A DNA stretch of 64,000 bases from Thalassotalea euphylliae (GTDB lineage Bacteria; Pseudomonadota; Gammaproteobacteria; Enterobacterales; Alteromonadaceae), in NCBI RefSeq assembly GCF_003390395.1, contig NZ_QUOV01000001.1, forward strand, positions 1,426,001-1,490,000. The letters are read 5' to 3'. Below the pieces are notes generated by a model. The model had not been told where the DNA came from and made no database searches. It saw only the letters and a program-made list of their open reading frames with translations. Within the stretch, counting starts at the first letter, position 1. Every line of letters begins with the position of its first letter. The translations under genes were made by a program, and so were the position numbers. Of this stretch, positions 45,907 to 54,973 are shown in pieces.

Positions 45907-46386
45907 CTAGTTTGGCTTATTGTAGTAATCACCATGTTTATGTCGAAAAAACACATTGCAATAAGTTAACTCAAGAGCAAGTGGTGATTCGGTAACAATG
46001 TTGAGGTAAGGGTTCAGCTCAAGTGTTACGCGAGTTGTCTCTTTTGATTGCGAAAGCCTTTCAAACAAAGCTTTTTTCTGATGTGTGTTATTAGAGTAGG
46101 GCATACGTACAATAATATGCTCACGACAGTTTGGTGCGGGTATAGGGAATAGCTCCTTGGGAATAAATACTTCAAATTGCCCACCAGGATTAAAGCCATA
46201 ACGTTCATTGACACGGTACTGGTTAGGAATTAAATCAAGCTGAATATGATAGTAATTGAAGTACTTACCGGGGTTAATGGTTATCTCTTGTTTGGGAACG
46301 TTGGCGTGTGTTTGGCTGCTAACGCTGGTAACAATAACGAGTGCAACCAGTGCTATATATCTTACTAATCGAATTAGGTATTTCAT
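45907..46386 (-). CDS. Secreted hypothetical protein
   Basis: 159 residues with a clear signal peptide (YIALVALVIVTSVSSQTHA). Mature part is beta-rich with two cysteines (NCREHIIV, TYCNVFF) that may form a disulphide. No family recognised. Confidence 0.65.
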   Translation of the reverse strand: MKYLIRLVRYIALVALVIVTSVSSQTHANVPKQEITINPGKYFNYYHIQLDLIPNQYRVNERYGFNPGGQFEVFIPKELFPIPAPNCREHIIVRMPYSNNTHQKKALFERLSQSKETTRVTLELNPYLNIVTESPLALELTYCNVFFRHKHGDYYNKPN

Positions 46387-46524
46387 TGATAATTTTAATT
46401 TAGCTCTTAATTTAGCAATGCGCAGTGCACCTAGCGATAACTTAATGTCGTGTGGCTAATATCTGCATTATTCTATCAGTTTATACGGCGTTAATAAGTT
46501 AAATAGTCAGATGCTTTGCACCAC

Positions 46525-47631
46525 TCAGTGCATCAATGCCGATTTTGCGCGAGCAGGAAAATCAGTAAAAACTCCAGTGATGCCCAGCTTTTTGTTGGTG
46601 TACTGCAACCAATGCTCAAAACTCGCAAAGCGCTTAGGTGTATCTTCAATGCGAAATGTATATGGGTGAATGGTCATATTCAATCGCTGCGCCTCAGTTA
46701 AGAGTGCGGAAGCTTGCCAGTTGTCATCGACAAGCATTGGAAACCACGGGCCGATACCATCGGCATAGCGAGCAATTTGCGCTACCCCTTGTGCTGAAAA
46801 CATCCAGTCGTAGCTGTAGTTTTGCCATTTGCCGCCAACACGTTGTTTTGTTTCTTGCCAGTCAGTAAATGCGATAAGCTGCACTAAAGCAATGTTCATC
46901 TTTAATTTGGGCAGCAACTCACTATTGATGCGCATTAGCTCATTGGCATCAAAACTTTGCAAAAATACCTTGTCAGATTTTTGTGTGTAACCAAAGGCTT
47001 TTAACGTTTGCAAAACAGCAAGGCTGATATCTTTTCCCGCTTGGTGATGAAACCATGGTGACTTAACTTCTGGATATATGCCGACTTGCTTACCGTGGCT
47101 TGTGTTGAGTGCTTGAATTAACGTTAGCTCTTCAGCTAACGTGTGTAGTTTGAATTCCCCAATGTTAATTGGAAACCGATTGGGGTACTTGGCTTTGCCG
47201 GGAGTAGTAACACGCTCTGAAACTGACAAGGTTTTTAGCTCTGCTAAGGTGAAATCAATCACATAGAAATGACCATCTTGGCGCTGCCTATTGGGAAACT
47301 GTGTAGCGACATTCGTTGTGGCATCTAAGGTTAAATCATGGTGAACAATAAGGTGGTTGTCTTTACTCATAACAACGTCTTGTTCGATAAAATCTGCCCC
47401 CATACCATAGGCAAGCGCTTTACTCGCCATGGTATGTTCCGGCAAATGACCACTAGCCCCGCGATGCGCAATAATAGTCATTGGTACTGGCGGTAATGCA
47501 GATAATTGCTGGGAGCTTGATGCTTCGTCTAATTCTTTAGTGCTTGCAGTTGACTGAAAACCCATCACTAGGATTAAAAGCAAAGTAAAAATCAGAGGTT
47601 TTGACAGGGGGAGTGAGCGGTATTTCATCAT
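46525..47631 (-). CDS. glpQ: Glycerophosphodiester phosphodiesterase GlpQ
   Basis: 368 residues, exported (signal LIFTLLLILVMGFQSTAS). GDPD catalytic residues are visible in IAHRGASGHLPEHT and DFIEQDVVMSKDNHLIVHHD. The YPEVKSPWFHH segment matches the GlpQ rather than the UgpQ branch. Hydrolyses glycerophosphodiesters to glycerol 3-phosphate in the periplasm. No glpT nearby. Confidence 0.93.
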   Translation of the reverse strand: MMKYRSLPLSKPLIFTLLLILVMGFQSTASTKELDEASSSQQLSALPPVPMTIIAHRGASGHLPEHTMASKALAYGMGADFIEQDVVMSKDNHLIVHHDLTLDATTNVATQFPNRQRQDGHFYVIDFTLAELKTLSVSERVTTPGKAKYPNRFPINIGEFKLHTLAEELTLIQALNTSHGKQVGIYPEVKSPWFHHQAGKDISLAVLQTLKAFGYTQKSDKVFLQSFDANELMRINSELLPKLKMNIALVQLIAFTDWQETKQRVGGKWQNYSYDWMFSAQGVAQIARYADGIGPWFPMLVDDNWQASALLTEAQRLNMTIHPYTFRIEDTPKRFASFEHWLQYTNKKLGITGVFTDFPARAKSALMH

Positions 47632-47760
47632 TTATAAGTATGTATTAGTTAATCGTATACGTGTTTGTTGAATAGTTGAGCTAGCATTAATGAGACTAGA
47701 ATGCTGCTAGCTAACTGATATACATAATTTATTAACTGATTATTGTGACAGGCAGATGAA

Positions 47761-48015
47761 TTAAACTTCAATTGAAAATTGAGCTTGACGGCGATCGGTT
47801 TTATTACGACTGTCGAGGCGGCGTTGACCTATCATGTTTTTTTGGCGACGATCATCACCTTGACGGCGTTCTTCGCCGCTCCATTCTTGTCCATTACTGC
47901 CATCGTTATCTGTAAACTTATTTCGTAAAAAAGTTTGCAGTGATTTCCTTTTCTTATGGGTTTCCGATGTACCGGCAACCCTAGTACTAACAGTTTGTTC
48001 TATCGGATTAAACAT
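47761..48015 (-). CDS. Small basic hypothetical protein
   Basis: 84 residues, hydrophilic. It has repeated basic motifs ERRQGDDRRQ, RRLDSR and DRRQ and no hydrophobic segment. Such RR-Q repeats occur in small uncharacterised gammaproteobacterial proteins; a nucleic-acid contact is possible. No family name recognised. Confidence 0.6.
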   Translation of the reverse strand: MFNPIEQTVSTRVAGTSETHKKRKSLQTFLRNKFTDNDGSNGQEWSGEERRQGDDRRQKNMIGQRRLDSRNKTDRRQAQFSIEV

Positions 48016-48192
48016 AATAGTTACCTAGCGTCCTTACAGTTGATTAGCCTATATATAACTCTTTATCGGTAATGGATGGTTAAACTTTAACCTGTTGAGC
48101 GTGGTGACCGTTAAATGGCATATCAACTGAGCCTTGTTCGCGTTTATACAGCTCCCGCATAACTAATAAACGAGTGAACTAAGGTAAAAGAT

Positions 48193-48735
48193 CTATGTCA
48201 CAACAGCATTGCTCACTGCTATTGCCTCAATAGCTTCTGCGTAGGCCGCAACCAGTTGGTCGTAATTTGTTTTAGCATTACCGAGTTCTTCATCGTTATC
48301 GATAAAAAATGGCTCGGTAATAACACAAGGGGCGCTGGTATAGCGAAGCAAGTACCCACCGCGATCTTCTGCACTACGGGCTTTAAGGCCGCGATCTTTA
48401 TTGCCAAGCGCTGTTTGTATTTTAGTTTGGAGGATGTCAGCCATGGCTTTGCCTTTTTGTGATCTGTGGTAGTACAGCATTTCACAACCACTTGCTTGTT
48501 GATTAAACGCATTACAGTGCAGGCTAACGATAAAGTCTGGGGCGAGTTCATCAATGTCTGATGGCAGCTGGCGGTAGGTACGTCGGTACACTCGTTGGAC
48601 GTTGACGTTTGATACTTTTCTTTCAATATCAATCGCTAACTGTTCATTAAATTCAAACTCGCTAAGTCCTGCGCCTTGATTCTTAGCGCCAGGGTTATTC
48701 TTTTTATGTCCTACAACCAATGCACATAGTTTCAT
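48193..48735 (-). CDS. N-acetylmuramoyl-L-alanine amidase (Amidase_3)
   Basis: 180 residues from ATG 48735 (MKLCALVVGHKKNNPGA); longer starts would add residues before the first strand. Zinc ligands are His in VVGH, Glu in LSEFEFNEQLA and His in SLHCNAF; the catalytic Glu is in ITEPFFIDN. No signal peptide, so it resembles phage-type or cytoplasmic amidases rather than AmiA-C. Divergent from the 1505-residue protein. Confidence 0.85.
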   Translation of the reverse strand: MKLCALVVGHKKNNPGAKNQGAGLSEFEFNEQLAIDIERKVSNVNVQRVYRRTYRQLPSDIDELAPDFIVSLHCNAFNQQASGCEMLYYHRSQKGKAMADILQTKIQTALGNKDRGLKARSAEDRGGYLLRYTSAPCVITEPFFIDNDEELGNAKTNYDQLVAAYAEAIEAIAVSNAVVT

Positions 48736-48874
48736 GGTGTGTTCCTTTATTCCGTGACGGTAATCGCTGTCCATTGAGCATAATCTATTTTCTTGTTTTT
48801 GCACGTCTAGCCCCCGTTTTACTTGCGTTATGGCGATATTGTTCGATAGTTAATAAAGCGACCGGAGACCATGC

Positions 48875-51800
48875 ATGGAAGCCAACCAAGCAGCACAATC
48901 CTCAGGACAAGCGTCGAATGCGACATCTGCACCCTTAAAGCGGCCTCGTAAATGGTTGTTAATCCCCGCTTTTATCGTCATATCTGTCACATTTTACTTC
49001 TTCCACGATATCGGACAGCGCAATAGTCATGTAAATAATGAAAACTATCGGCTCCTTTACGAGGCGTCGGTAGAATTTAACAACAACCTCAATAAACTGC
49101 GCAGCGCCCATCAAAATGGCGAGTCAGACACTGCGATTCGTGGCCTATTTGCCAGTTATAAAAGTCAAGTGGCTAATGCTAGCGATAGAAAGTCGGCGTT
49201 TAAAAATGCGGTTTATTTGTTAAAAGCTAAAAAGCTAGTGGTTCAAAAAGGTGAAGGGAGCGAGCAGAATGAATTGGCAAGCTTAAGTGATAGTGACATT
49301 CTACCGAAAGCTGGCGCAGTCTTTAGTAAAATATTGATCGTAAACGCTCAAGACAAAGTGCTAACCACGTTAGGTAATGAAACCAAAATATCCTTTAGTG
49401 ATTTAAATTTTATTGCTAAGTCCTTTGTTAAAAATCAGCAAAGTATTTTCTCGACAACTAGCAACAAAACAGCGTTGCAAGACAGAGAGAAAGTTAATTT
49501 ACCGTCACATTCTTCGCATATTGATGTTGAATTAGCGCACGGTGATTATCGGGTTTATGTCTTTCCTTTCACACTTGAGCAAGAGCTCGCCTATCCAAAG
49601 TCAGCGAAAGACAAGAGCCAAGAAAACGACAATAATTATGTTCAAGCGACGACGCTAACGCTTGTTGGTTTTGTCGAAAACATCGAATTATCCAAGCGTG
49701 CCACTAGCAAGTGGAATATTCCGCTGATAGTTATCTCTGTTCTGACATTATGCGTACTAGTCGCCATTCTTCGCCTTTACCTGCAACCTAAAAACCAATT
49801 CACCACCAAATTCTTTCGCGGTTTTGTTGTGCTTGCCTGCTATTTGGCCTTCAGTGCATCACTTGCTTTGGTGTTGGCCAGCGTCGAAAGTAAGTATTTA
49901 TCGCATGTGAAAGCGAATGCCACGCAAAAATACATTAAGGCGCTTGCTGATCAGTTTAATACTGAAATATATGGAATATTCAATTCTGTGCACCGTTATC
50001 GGCCTTTTTATCAGAAATTGAGCCAATTAATTGCGCAGCCAAGTGAACTTGGCAGCTATTGCCTTGATTTGCAGTCTCCTAAGAATGTGAAAGACAGTCA
50101 CTCTATTCCAATTTTCGTGAAACAAAGTGAGCAGGGGGCATACTGCCGTAACACACCACAAACGAGTCTATTGGTAAGTTATGCGGTAAATGCGAACCGA
50201 GAAAAGGGCGTATCAGACGATCTAAGTACCTGTTTAGCTGTTAGCCAACAGTCAGACAATTCAACCGATGTTACGCAAAATAAAGAAAGTAAAGACGAAC
50301 AAGAGCAGCGAGCAAAATTACAGGCTGAGTACACATCATTTGAACAGTTAAATAAAGACAAAGATGGGCTCGCATATCAGCAGGTAGTAAGCAATATTAC
50401 CAATACACTACCGTGCCGCGTTGCAAACCTGCCATCTGTGGGAGTTTACGCCCAAAGTCTGAATCTAACGCGAAATCCAGACAATAAACCAACAGGTATT
50501 AAACTTGTCGATGAAAGGGCGCCTCTAGCGCTCCCTAATGGCTTGATTTCCCTGTTGGCGGTAAACCGCTATGGCAACCCCGCTTTACCCTCTCTTTACT
50601 ACCGCGAAAACTTTAGTACGCCAAGAACTATTAACTTGTCGCACCGTCAATACTTTAAAAAGGTGCGCGATCAGCAAGGCTGGCAGTTGCCATTGAACGA
50701 AAACATCACGGCAGCCTCCAGAACTATGCGTAATGTATACATGCAGCGGCTGCGTAACATTACTAACGGCACAACGGGCACCACCTTATCCATGCCATTG
50801 TTCGAATATTTGGATGAGCAAAGCGAAGGTAGCTTAGTATTAATTGCCGATGTATTAATACCCGCAATGGAATATTTTCAATTGGCTGCGGTTTTCGATG
50901 AAGAAAGTGACAAGCAGGCTAAGGGAAAATACCTTAACTTTGAGCACCTAGCACAACTCACCCCCAGCCCATTATTTGCCGATCTTAGACATATGATACT
51001 TGACCGAAACTCAGGGCAAGTACTGTTTCATTCACAGGCTGATCGAGCACTTAACGAGAATATCTTTTTTAGTGGCAATAACCAGCAAGGGTTAACAGAG
51101 TGGATAAAGTCTTCAGGTTATTCGTCATCAGCTGAAGAAAAGGCGGTAAGGGTATCAGGCAATTACCATGGAAAAGCTGGTGCATTTTATTTGTACCCGA
51201 CTGTTATTGACGAATGGGCACTGGTGGTCTTTGCGCCAAACGAGCTAACAACTTGGTTTCAAACGAATAAATTTATTTATTACATGCTAGTGATCACAAC
51301 CTTGATGCTGGTCAGTTTTGCCTTAGTCAAAGGGTTAAGCTTGGCGGTAAATAGCCGTGTTAAGGTTACAAATACTGAGCGTTCAAATTCTTCAGCTAAC
51401 GCTAATACTAGAGCTAACACTGATGATAGCAGTGACGCAAAAGTAGCGATGCACTCGCCAGTTATTATTAGCTATGAGTTACAACGCCGACTAGGTTTTA
51501 TTGCCACTAATATTATCGTGATGGTCGTTACCATTAGTGCAGTTGTTAAGCTTTTACCGCTTGATGAAATGATTTGGTATTTACCATTAACTTTGGTCAT
51601 TTTAGGTGCGGTGCTGTATGGCATTAGTCTTATTTGGCAGCGTTTACCGAATCATTTGTTTAAAGATATTCGCCGCTTAGCACGAGCGATGAAGTACATT
51701 CCCGCTAAGCTTTGGATAACAGTATCAGCGATTTTCGTCATTGTATTTTGGTACCTTTCAGCGACCAGCGAGGCATCGTTTCGCGGTGTCGCCTTGCAAC

Positions 51801-53392
51801 AACAAAATTACCAGTGTGCGCTTATTAACGCTAAGCGAGAAGAAATTACTAAACAAGCGCTGACTCTATTTCCTAACTCTATTACCAATTACCAACAGCA
51901 ACCTGCTATGTTGATGTTAGGGGAAAAAAATTACTTAAATCATACTAAATGCACCAACAACAGTGTAACTCCGGAAGATTTTCCAAATTTCGCAACAGCG
52001 GTGGGTAATCAGCAATTATGGCGTTGGCTACAAGCCTACATGTTACCTAAGCCAGCAGCACAGAGCGTACAGCTGAATTTAGAGAAGCCATTCTTAGCCA
52101 TGCTTGGTTACAGTATGTTGATGATATGCCTTGTATTTTTGCTGAGTGTTATTTGGTATTTACTGCACAGTAAGGTGCTTTGGACGTTTATGTATTTCGG
52201 CATGGATTTTCTGCGCCATATTGAAAAATTAAGCCAAGACTTAGCAGATATTCCAACAGATAAGAGAAACACTAACTTACTCATTAAAGGCGATAATATT
52301 CGCTTAAACGGGGTTGAATTGAATTTATATGCTAGCCTGCTTAAAGGCGATAAACTCGATAATCCTTTTGTGAAAAAATTAGCCGCGCTAAGTCCAGCGC
52401 TAACCGCCATTGTTGATCAGCAGATAAAATTACCTAACCTCAAAATTAGCGTTGATGGCGACGTTGACAATAACCAGCAAGTATCAAACTTATCAGTGCA
52501 ATTATGGGACTTGGAAACTTGCTTGGAGCAAAGAGGGCTGCGCCAACATTTGCTCTCTATCATCATTGATCTAAAAGGCTTAGTACTGGATAAAAAAATT
52601 AACGACTTTTGCATGTACAGTGGTTTTCATTGTTTACAAAGGGTAGCTCTAAAAGATGCACTAGCACAGGCGGAAAGCGATGAAATGCGCCTCGAACATA
52701 TCGAGTATTTATCTTGGTCAGAATGCTTAATGGATTTTAATTTTAAATTGCCAGAGGCTTTCTCAACCGATGTTGACCAGACATTACTCGCGCGTGAGTT
52801 AGCACATTTTCCGGAACTTAAATCAATAGACGCGTTGGCTGAACTAGCTGATGAGCAAAATGCGGGAGCAAAAAAAACCTATGTTTATCCGCAATCTCTT
52901 AGCGAAGATGTTTCACCGTTATTAGCAACTCAGAAAAAATGGGCAACGATTAATTTGATATTAATCCACGCAGAAGCTTTTTATCGATTTAAATGGGAAT
53001 TGTGTTCAAATGCGGAAAAACTCGCCTTATTTAATCTAGCAAAAAAACGCTATTTAAATCCAAATAATAGTCAAATGGTTGAGCACTTGGCTCTGAATGG
53101 GCTTATCCGTGTTGATAATGACGATATTCGCTTGGTGAATGACAGTTTCGCTTATTTTGTCTTAAACGCTGAGCCGCCAGAGGTGATGGGAAAACTGTTC
53201 AAACTAAGTGAGCAAGGAGTGTGGAAGAATTATCGCGTGCCAATTGTGTTAAGTATTGCTTTGTTACTCGGTGCTGTCGCCTTAATTTCCGGTGAATCTC
53301 TGTTTATCATTTTCGGCTCAATTGCAGGGGTGTTAACAACAATTGCAAGTATGACCAATAGCGCTAACTTAATTCGCAGTCAATTTAACTAG
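48875..53392 (+). CDS. Giant multi-spanning membrane protein with sensor-like and P-loop-like regions
   Basis: 1505 residues, no family I can name. Membrane helices near 27-45, 280-300, 314-338, 800-822, 873-893, 901-920, 945-962, 1073-1097 and a C-terminal pair at 1455-1473 and 1475-1492. Two large external segments (46-280 and 340-800); the second has a Cache-like stretch (LLAVNRYGNPALP, LSHRQYFKKV). The cytoplasmic part 1098-1450 begins with NTNLLIKGDNIRLNG in the place of a P-loop but without a usable Walker A, then IIIDLKGLVLD. Residues 1374-1435 look like a winged helix (WELCSNAEKLALFNLAK, LALNGLIRVD, LVNDSFAYFVL). ATG 48875 follows CGGAG. Possibly a degenerate STAND-type receptor. Confidence 0.8.
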   Translation: MEANQAAQSSGQASNATSAPLKRPRKWLLIPAFIVISVTFYFFHDIGQRNSHVNNENYRLLYEASVEFNNNLNKLRSAHQNGESDTAIRGLFASYKSQVANASDRKSAFKNAVYLLKAKKLVVQKGEGSEQNELASLSDSDILPKAGAVFSKILIVNAQDKVLTTLGNETKISFSDLNFIAKSFVKNQQSIFSTTSNKTALQDREKVNLPSHSSHIDVELAHGDYRVYVFPFTLEQELAYPKSAKDKSQENDNNYVQATTLTLVGFVENIELSKRATSKWNIPLIVISVLTLCVLVAILRLYLQPKNQFTTKFFRGFVVLACYLAFSASLALVLASVESKYLSHVKANATQKYIKALADQFNTEIYGIFNSVHRYRPFYQKLSQLIAQPSELGSYCLDLQSPKNVKDSHSIPIFVKQSEQGAYCRNTPQTSLLVSYAVNANREKGVSDDLSTCLAVSQQSDNSTDVTQNKESKDEQEQRAKLQAEYTSFEQLNKDKDGLAYQQVVSNITNTLPCRVANLPSVGVYAQSLNLTRNPDNKPTGIKLVDERAPLALPNGLISLLAVNRYGNPALPSLYYRENFSTPRTINLSHRQYFKKVRDQQGWQLPLNENITAASRTMRNVYMQRLRNITNGTTGTTLSMPLFEYLDEQSEGSLVLIADVLIPAMEYFQLAAVFDEESDKQAKGKYLNFEHLAQLTPSPLFADLRHMILDRNSGQVLFHSQADRALNENIFFSGNNQQGLTEWIKSSGYSSSAEEKAVRVSGNYHGKAGAFYLYPTVIDEWALVVFAPNELTTWFQTNKFIYYMLVITTLMLVSFALVKGLSLAVNSRVKVTNTERSNSSANANTRANTDDSSDAKVAMHSPVIISYELQRRLGFIATNIIVMVVTISAVVKLLPLDEMIWYLPLTLVILGAVLYGISLIWQRLPNHLFKDIRRLARAMKYIPAKLWITVSAIFVIVFWYLSATSEASFRGVALQQQNYQCALINAKREEITKQALTLFPNSITNYQQQPAMLMLGEKNYLNHTKCTNNSVTPEDFPNFATAVGNQQLWRWLQAYMLPKPAAQSVQLNLEKPFLAMLGYSMLMICLVFLLSVIWYLLHSKVLWTFMYFGMDFLRHIEKLSQDLADIPTDKRNTNLLIKGDNIRLNGVELNLYASLLKGDKLDNPFVKKLAALSPALTAIVDQQIKLPNLKISVDGDVDNNQQVSNLSVQLWDLETCLEQRGLRQHLLSIIIDLKGLVLDKKINDFCMYSGFHCLQRVALKDALAQAESDEMRLEHIEYLSWSECLMDFNFKLPEAFSTDVDQTLLARELAHFPELKSIDALAELADEQNAGAKKTYVYPQSLSEDVSPLLATQKKWATINLILIHAEAFYRFKWELCSNAEKLALFNLAKKRYLNPNNSQMVEHLALNGLIRVDNDDIRLVNDSFAYFVLNAEPPEVMGKLFKLSEQGVWKNYRVPIVLSIALLLGAVALISGESLFIIFGSIAGVLTTIASMTNSANLIRSQFN

Positions 53393-53716
53393 TGCGGTTA
53401 TTAGTTAAGTTATTAGCGCAGGCTTTAGCCAGGCAGTGCGTGTTTTCAATGAATGAAGTGTTTGTCATAAGCTTATGGTTAGGTTAGCCGTACAACTTAC
53501 ATTCAATCGACTGTCCTTATCGCGCTCACTGCTGAACTTGTTGCTTGTTAAAAAATTGTTACTCGCGATTGCTATCGTGTAGTGCCATAATCGAACTAAC
53601 AATCAGTTTTTTACTTGTTAAGCAATGTGTTAAATAAAACGTTGAACAAGTCGAACTTTTTGTATTTAACACATCTAAAGTCTCAAGCTTTTAATTAATA
53701 GCACGGAGTTGAGTAA
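53393..53716. other. Intergenic stretch before the RND operon
   Basis: About 320 bp without a frame. I see no regulator gene and no palindromic operator, so pump control is not evident here. Confidence 0.5.
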
Positions 53717-54949
53717 ATGTTGCAAAAAAGCATCCAACCTGAAGTCTACATAGCCAAGCCTTTGGTTCGTCATAGAATAAAGCAAACTGTTAAACACGGC
53801 ATATTACTGAGCTTGCTTTCCATGCTTTTGGCTTGTAGCCAAGAAAGTGCGCAACCTTCGGCTGCGCCAAAACCAGCGGTTTCGGTATATCGGATTACTG
53901 CTGAACCTGTTGGTTTTGTACGAGACTTTGTCGCGAGAACGCAAGCTTCGCAGCAGGCTAGCATAGTGGCTAGGGTAGAGGGTGAGTTAATTGCTAAACA
54001 TTTTGAAGAAGGCAGCACAGTAGATAAAGATCAATTGCTATTTGAGCTTGACGATTCAACCTACCAAGCTTCATTGACCCAAGCAAAAGCAGAACTTGAA
54101 AGTAAGCAATCAGCCGCCGAGCGAGCTAAGCGCAATCTAGCTCGCGGTCAGGAAGTTGCTCCACAGGGCTTTATTTCACAATCTGATCTCGACAAGCTGA
54201 TTGCAGAAGATTTGCAAGCAAAGGCAGCGGTGAGCTCTGCACAAGCAGCACTAGAAAAAGCAGAATTAGACCTTAGCTATACTCGCATTCATGCACCGTT
54301 TGCTGGTCAGATTGGTAAAATAGTCCAAGATATCGGCAATATTGTTGGGCCCGGTTCAGGTGAATTAGCGAGTTTACAAGCAACTAATCCCGTGTACGTA
54401 AATTTCCAGATAGATGAGAGTGAATATATCACCTATTTGCAGTCACGCTCTGAAGCAACACAAGCACAACAAGCAGGCTTTACCCTATCGTTAAAACTCC
54501 CTAACAATACTATTTATCAAGGTCAGGGGCAGTTTGTTTTTGCCGATACTAAAATTGATGCCGGTATGGGAACTGTTGAACTAAGAGCTCAATTTGAAAA
54601 CCCTGAAGGGCTTATAGTCCCTGGCTTATACGTCACCTTATTGGTTGAGGGAAATGCCAAACAAGCATTGCCCATGGTACCGCAAATTGCTGTGCAGTTA
54701 GGCCAACAAGGAGAGTCCGTGTTGGTCGTCGATAACGACAATAAGGTAGTTCAGCGTCAGTTGGTTTTAGGGCGTCAAATAAACGCAATGCGAGTGGTTG
54801 AATCAGGCTTGGCAACTGGCGATAAAGTGATTATTGAGGGGCTGCAAAAAGTCCGCTCTGGCAGTGAAGTTACCCTTGTAGAAAAACAGGTAGACCCAAC
54901 CACCGGCGTGATTTCTGATTTAACAACACAAGATCAGGTTAAGGAATAA
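53717..54949 (+). CDS. RND efflux periplasmic adaptor, lipoprotein
   Basis: 410 residues. Lipobox LLAC (LSMLLACSQES) marks an inner-membrane lipoprotein. HlyD-type layout: RTQASQQASIVARVEGELIAKH, lipoyl half FELDDSTYQASL, a coiled-coil hairpin at about 115-175, then SYTRIHAPFAGQIG and beta-barrel IDESEYITYL. MexA/AcrA-like partner of the transporter 24 bp downstream. The N-terminal leader before the lipobox is long (about 38 residues). Confidence 0.93.
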   Translation: MLQKSIQPEVYIAKPLVRHRIKQTVKHGILLSLLSMLLACSQESAQPSAAPKPAVSVYRITAEPVGFVRDFVARTQASQQASIVARVEGELIAKHFEEGSTVDKDQLLFELDDSTYQASLTQAKAELESKQSAAERAKRNLARGQEVAPQGFISQSDLDKLIAEDLQAKAAVSSAQAALEKAELDLSYTRIHAPFAGQIGKIVQDIGNIVGPGSGELASLQATNPVYVNFQIDESEYITYLQSRSEATQAQQAGFTLSLKLPNNTIYQGQGQFVFADTKIDAGMGTVELRAQFENPEGLIVPGLYVTLLVEGNAKQALPMVPQIAVQLGQQGESVLVVDNDNKVVQRQLVLGRQINAMRVVESGLATGDKVIIEGLQKVRSGSEVTLVEKQVDPTTGVISDLTTQDQVKE

Positions 54950-54973
54950 ATCAGGGCTAAGGACAGAACAATT

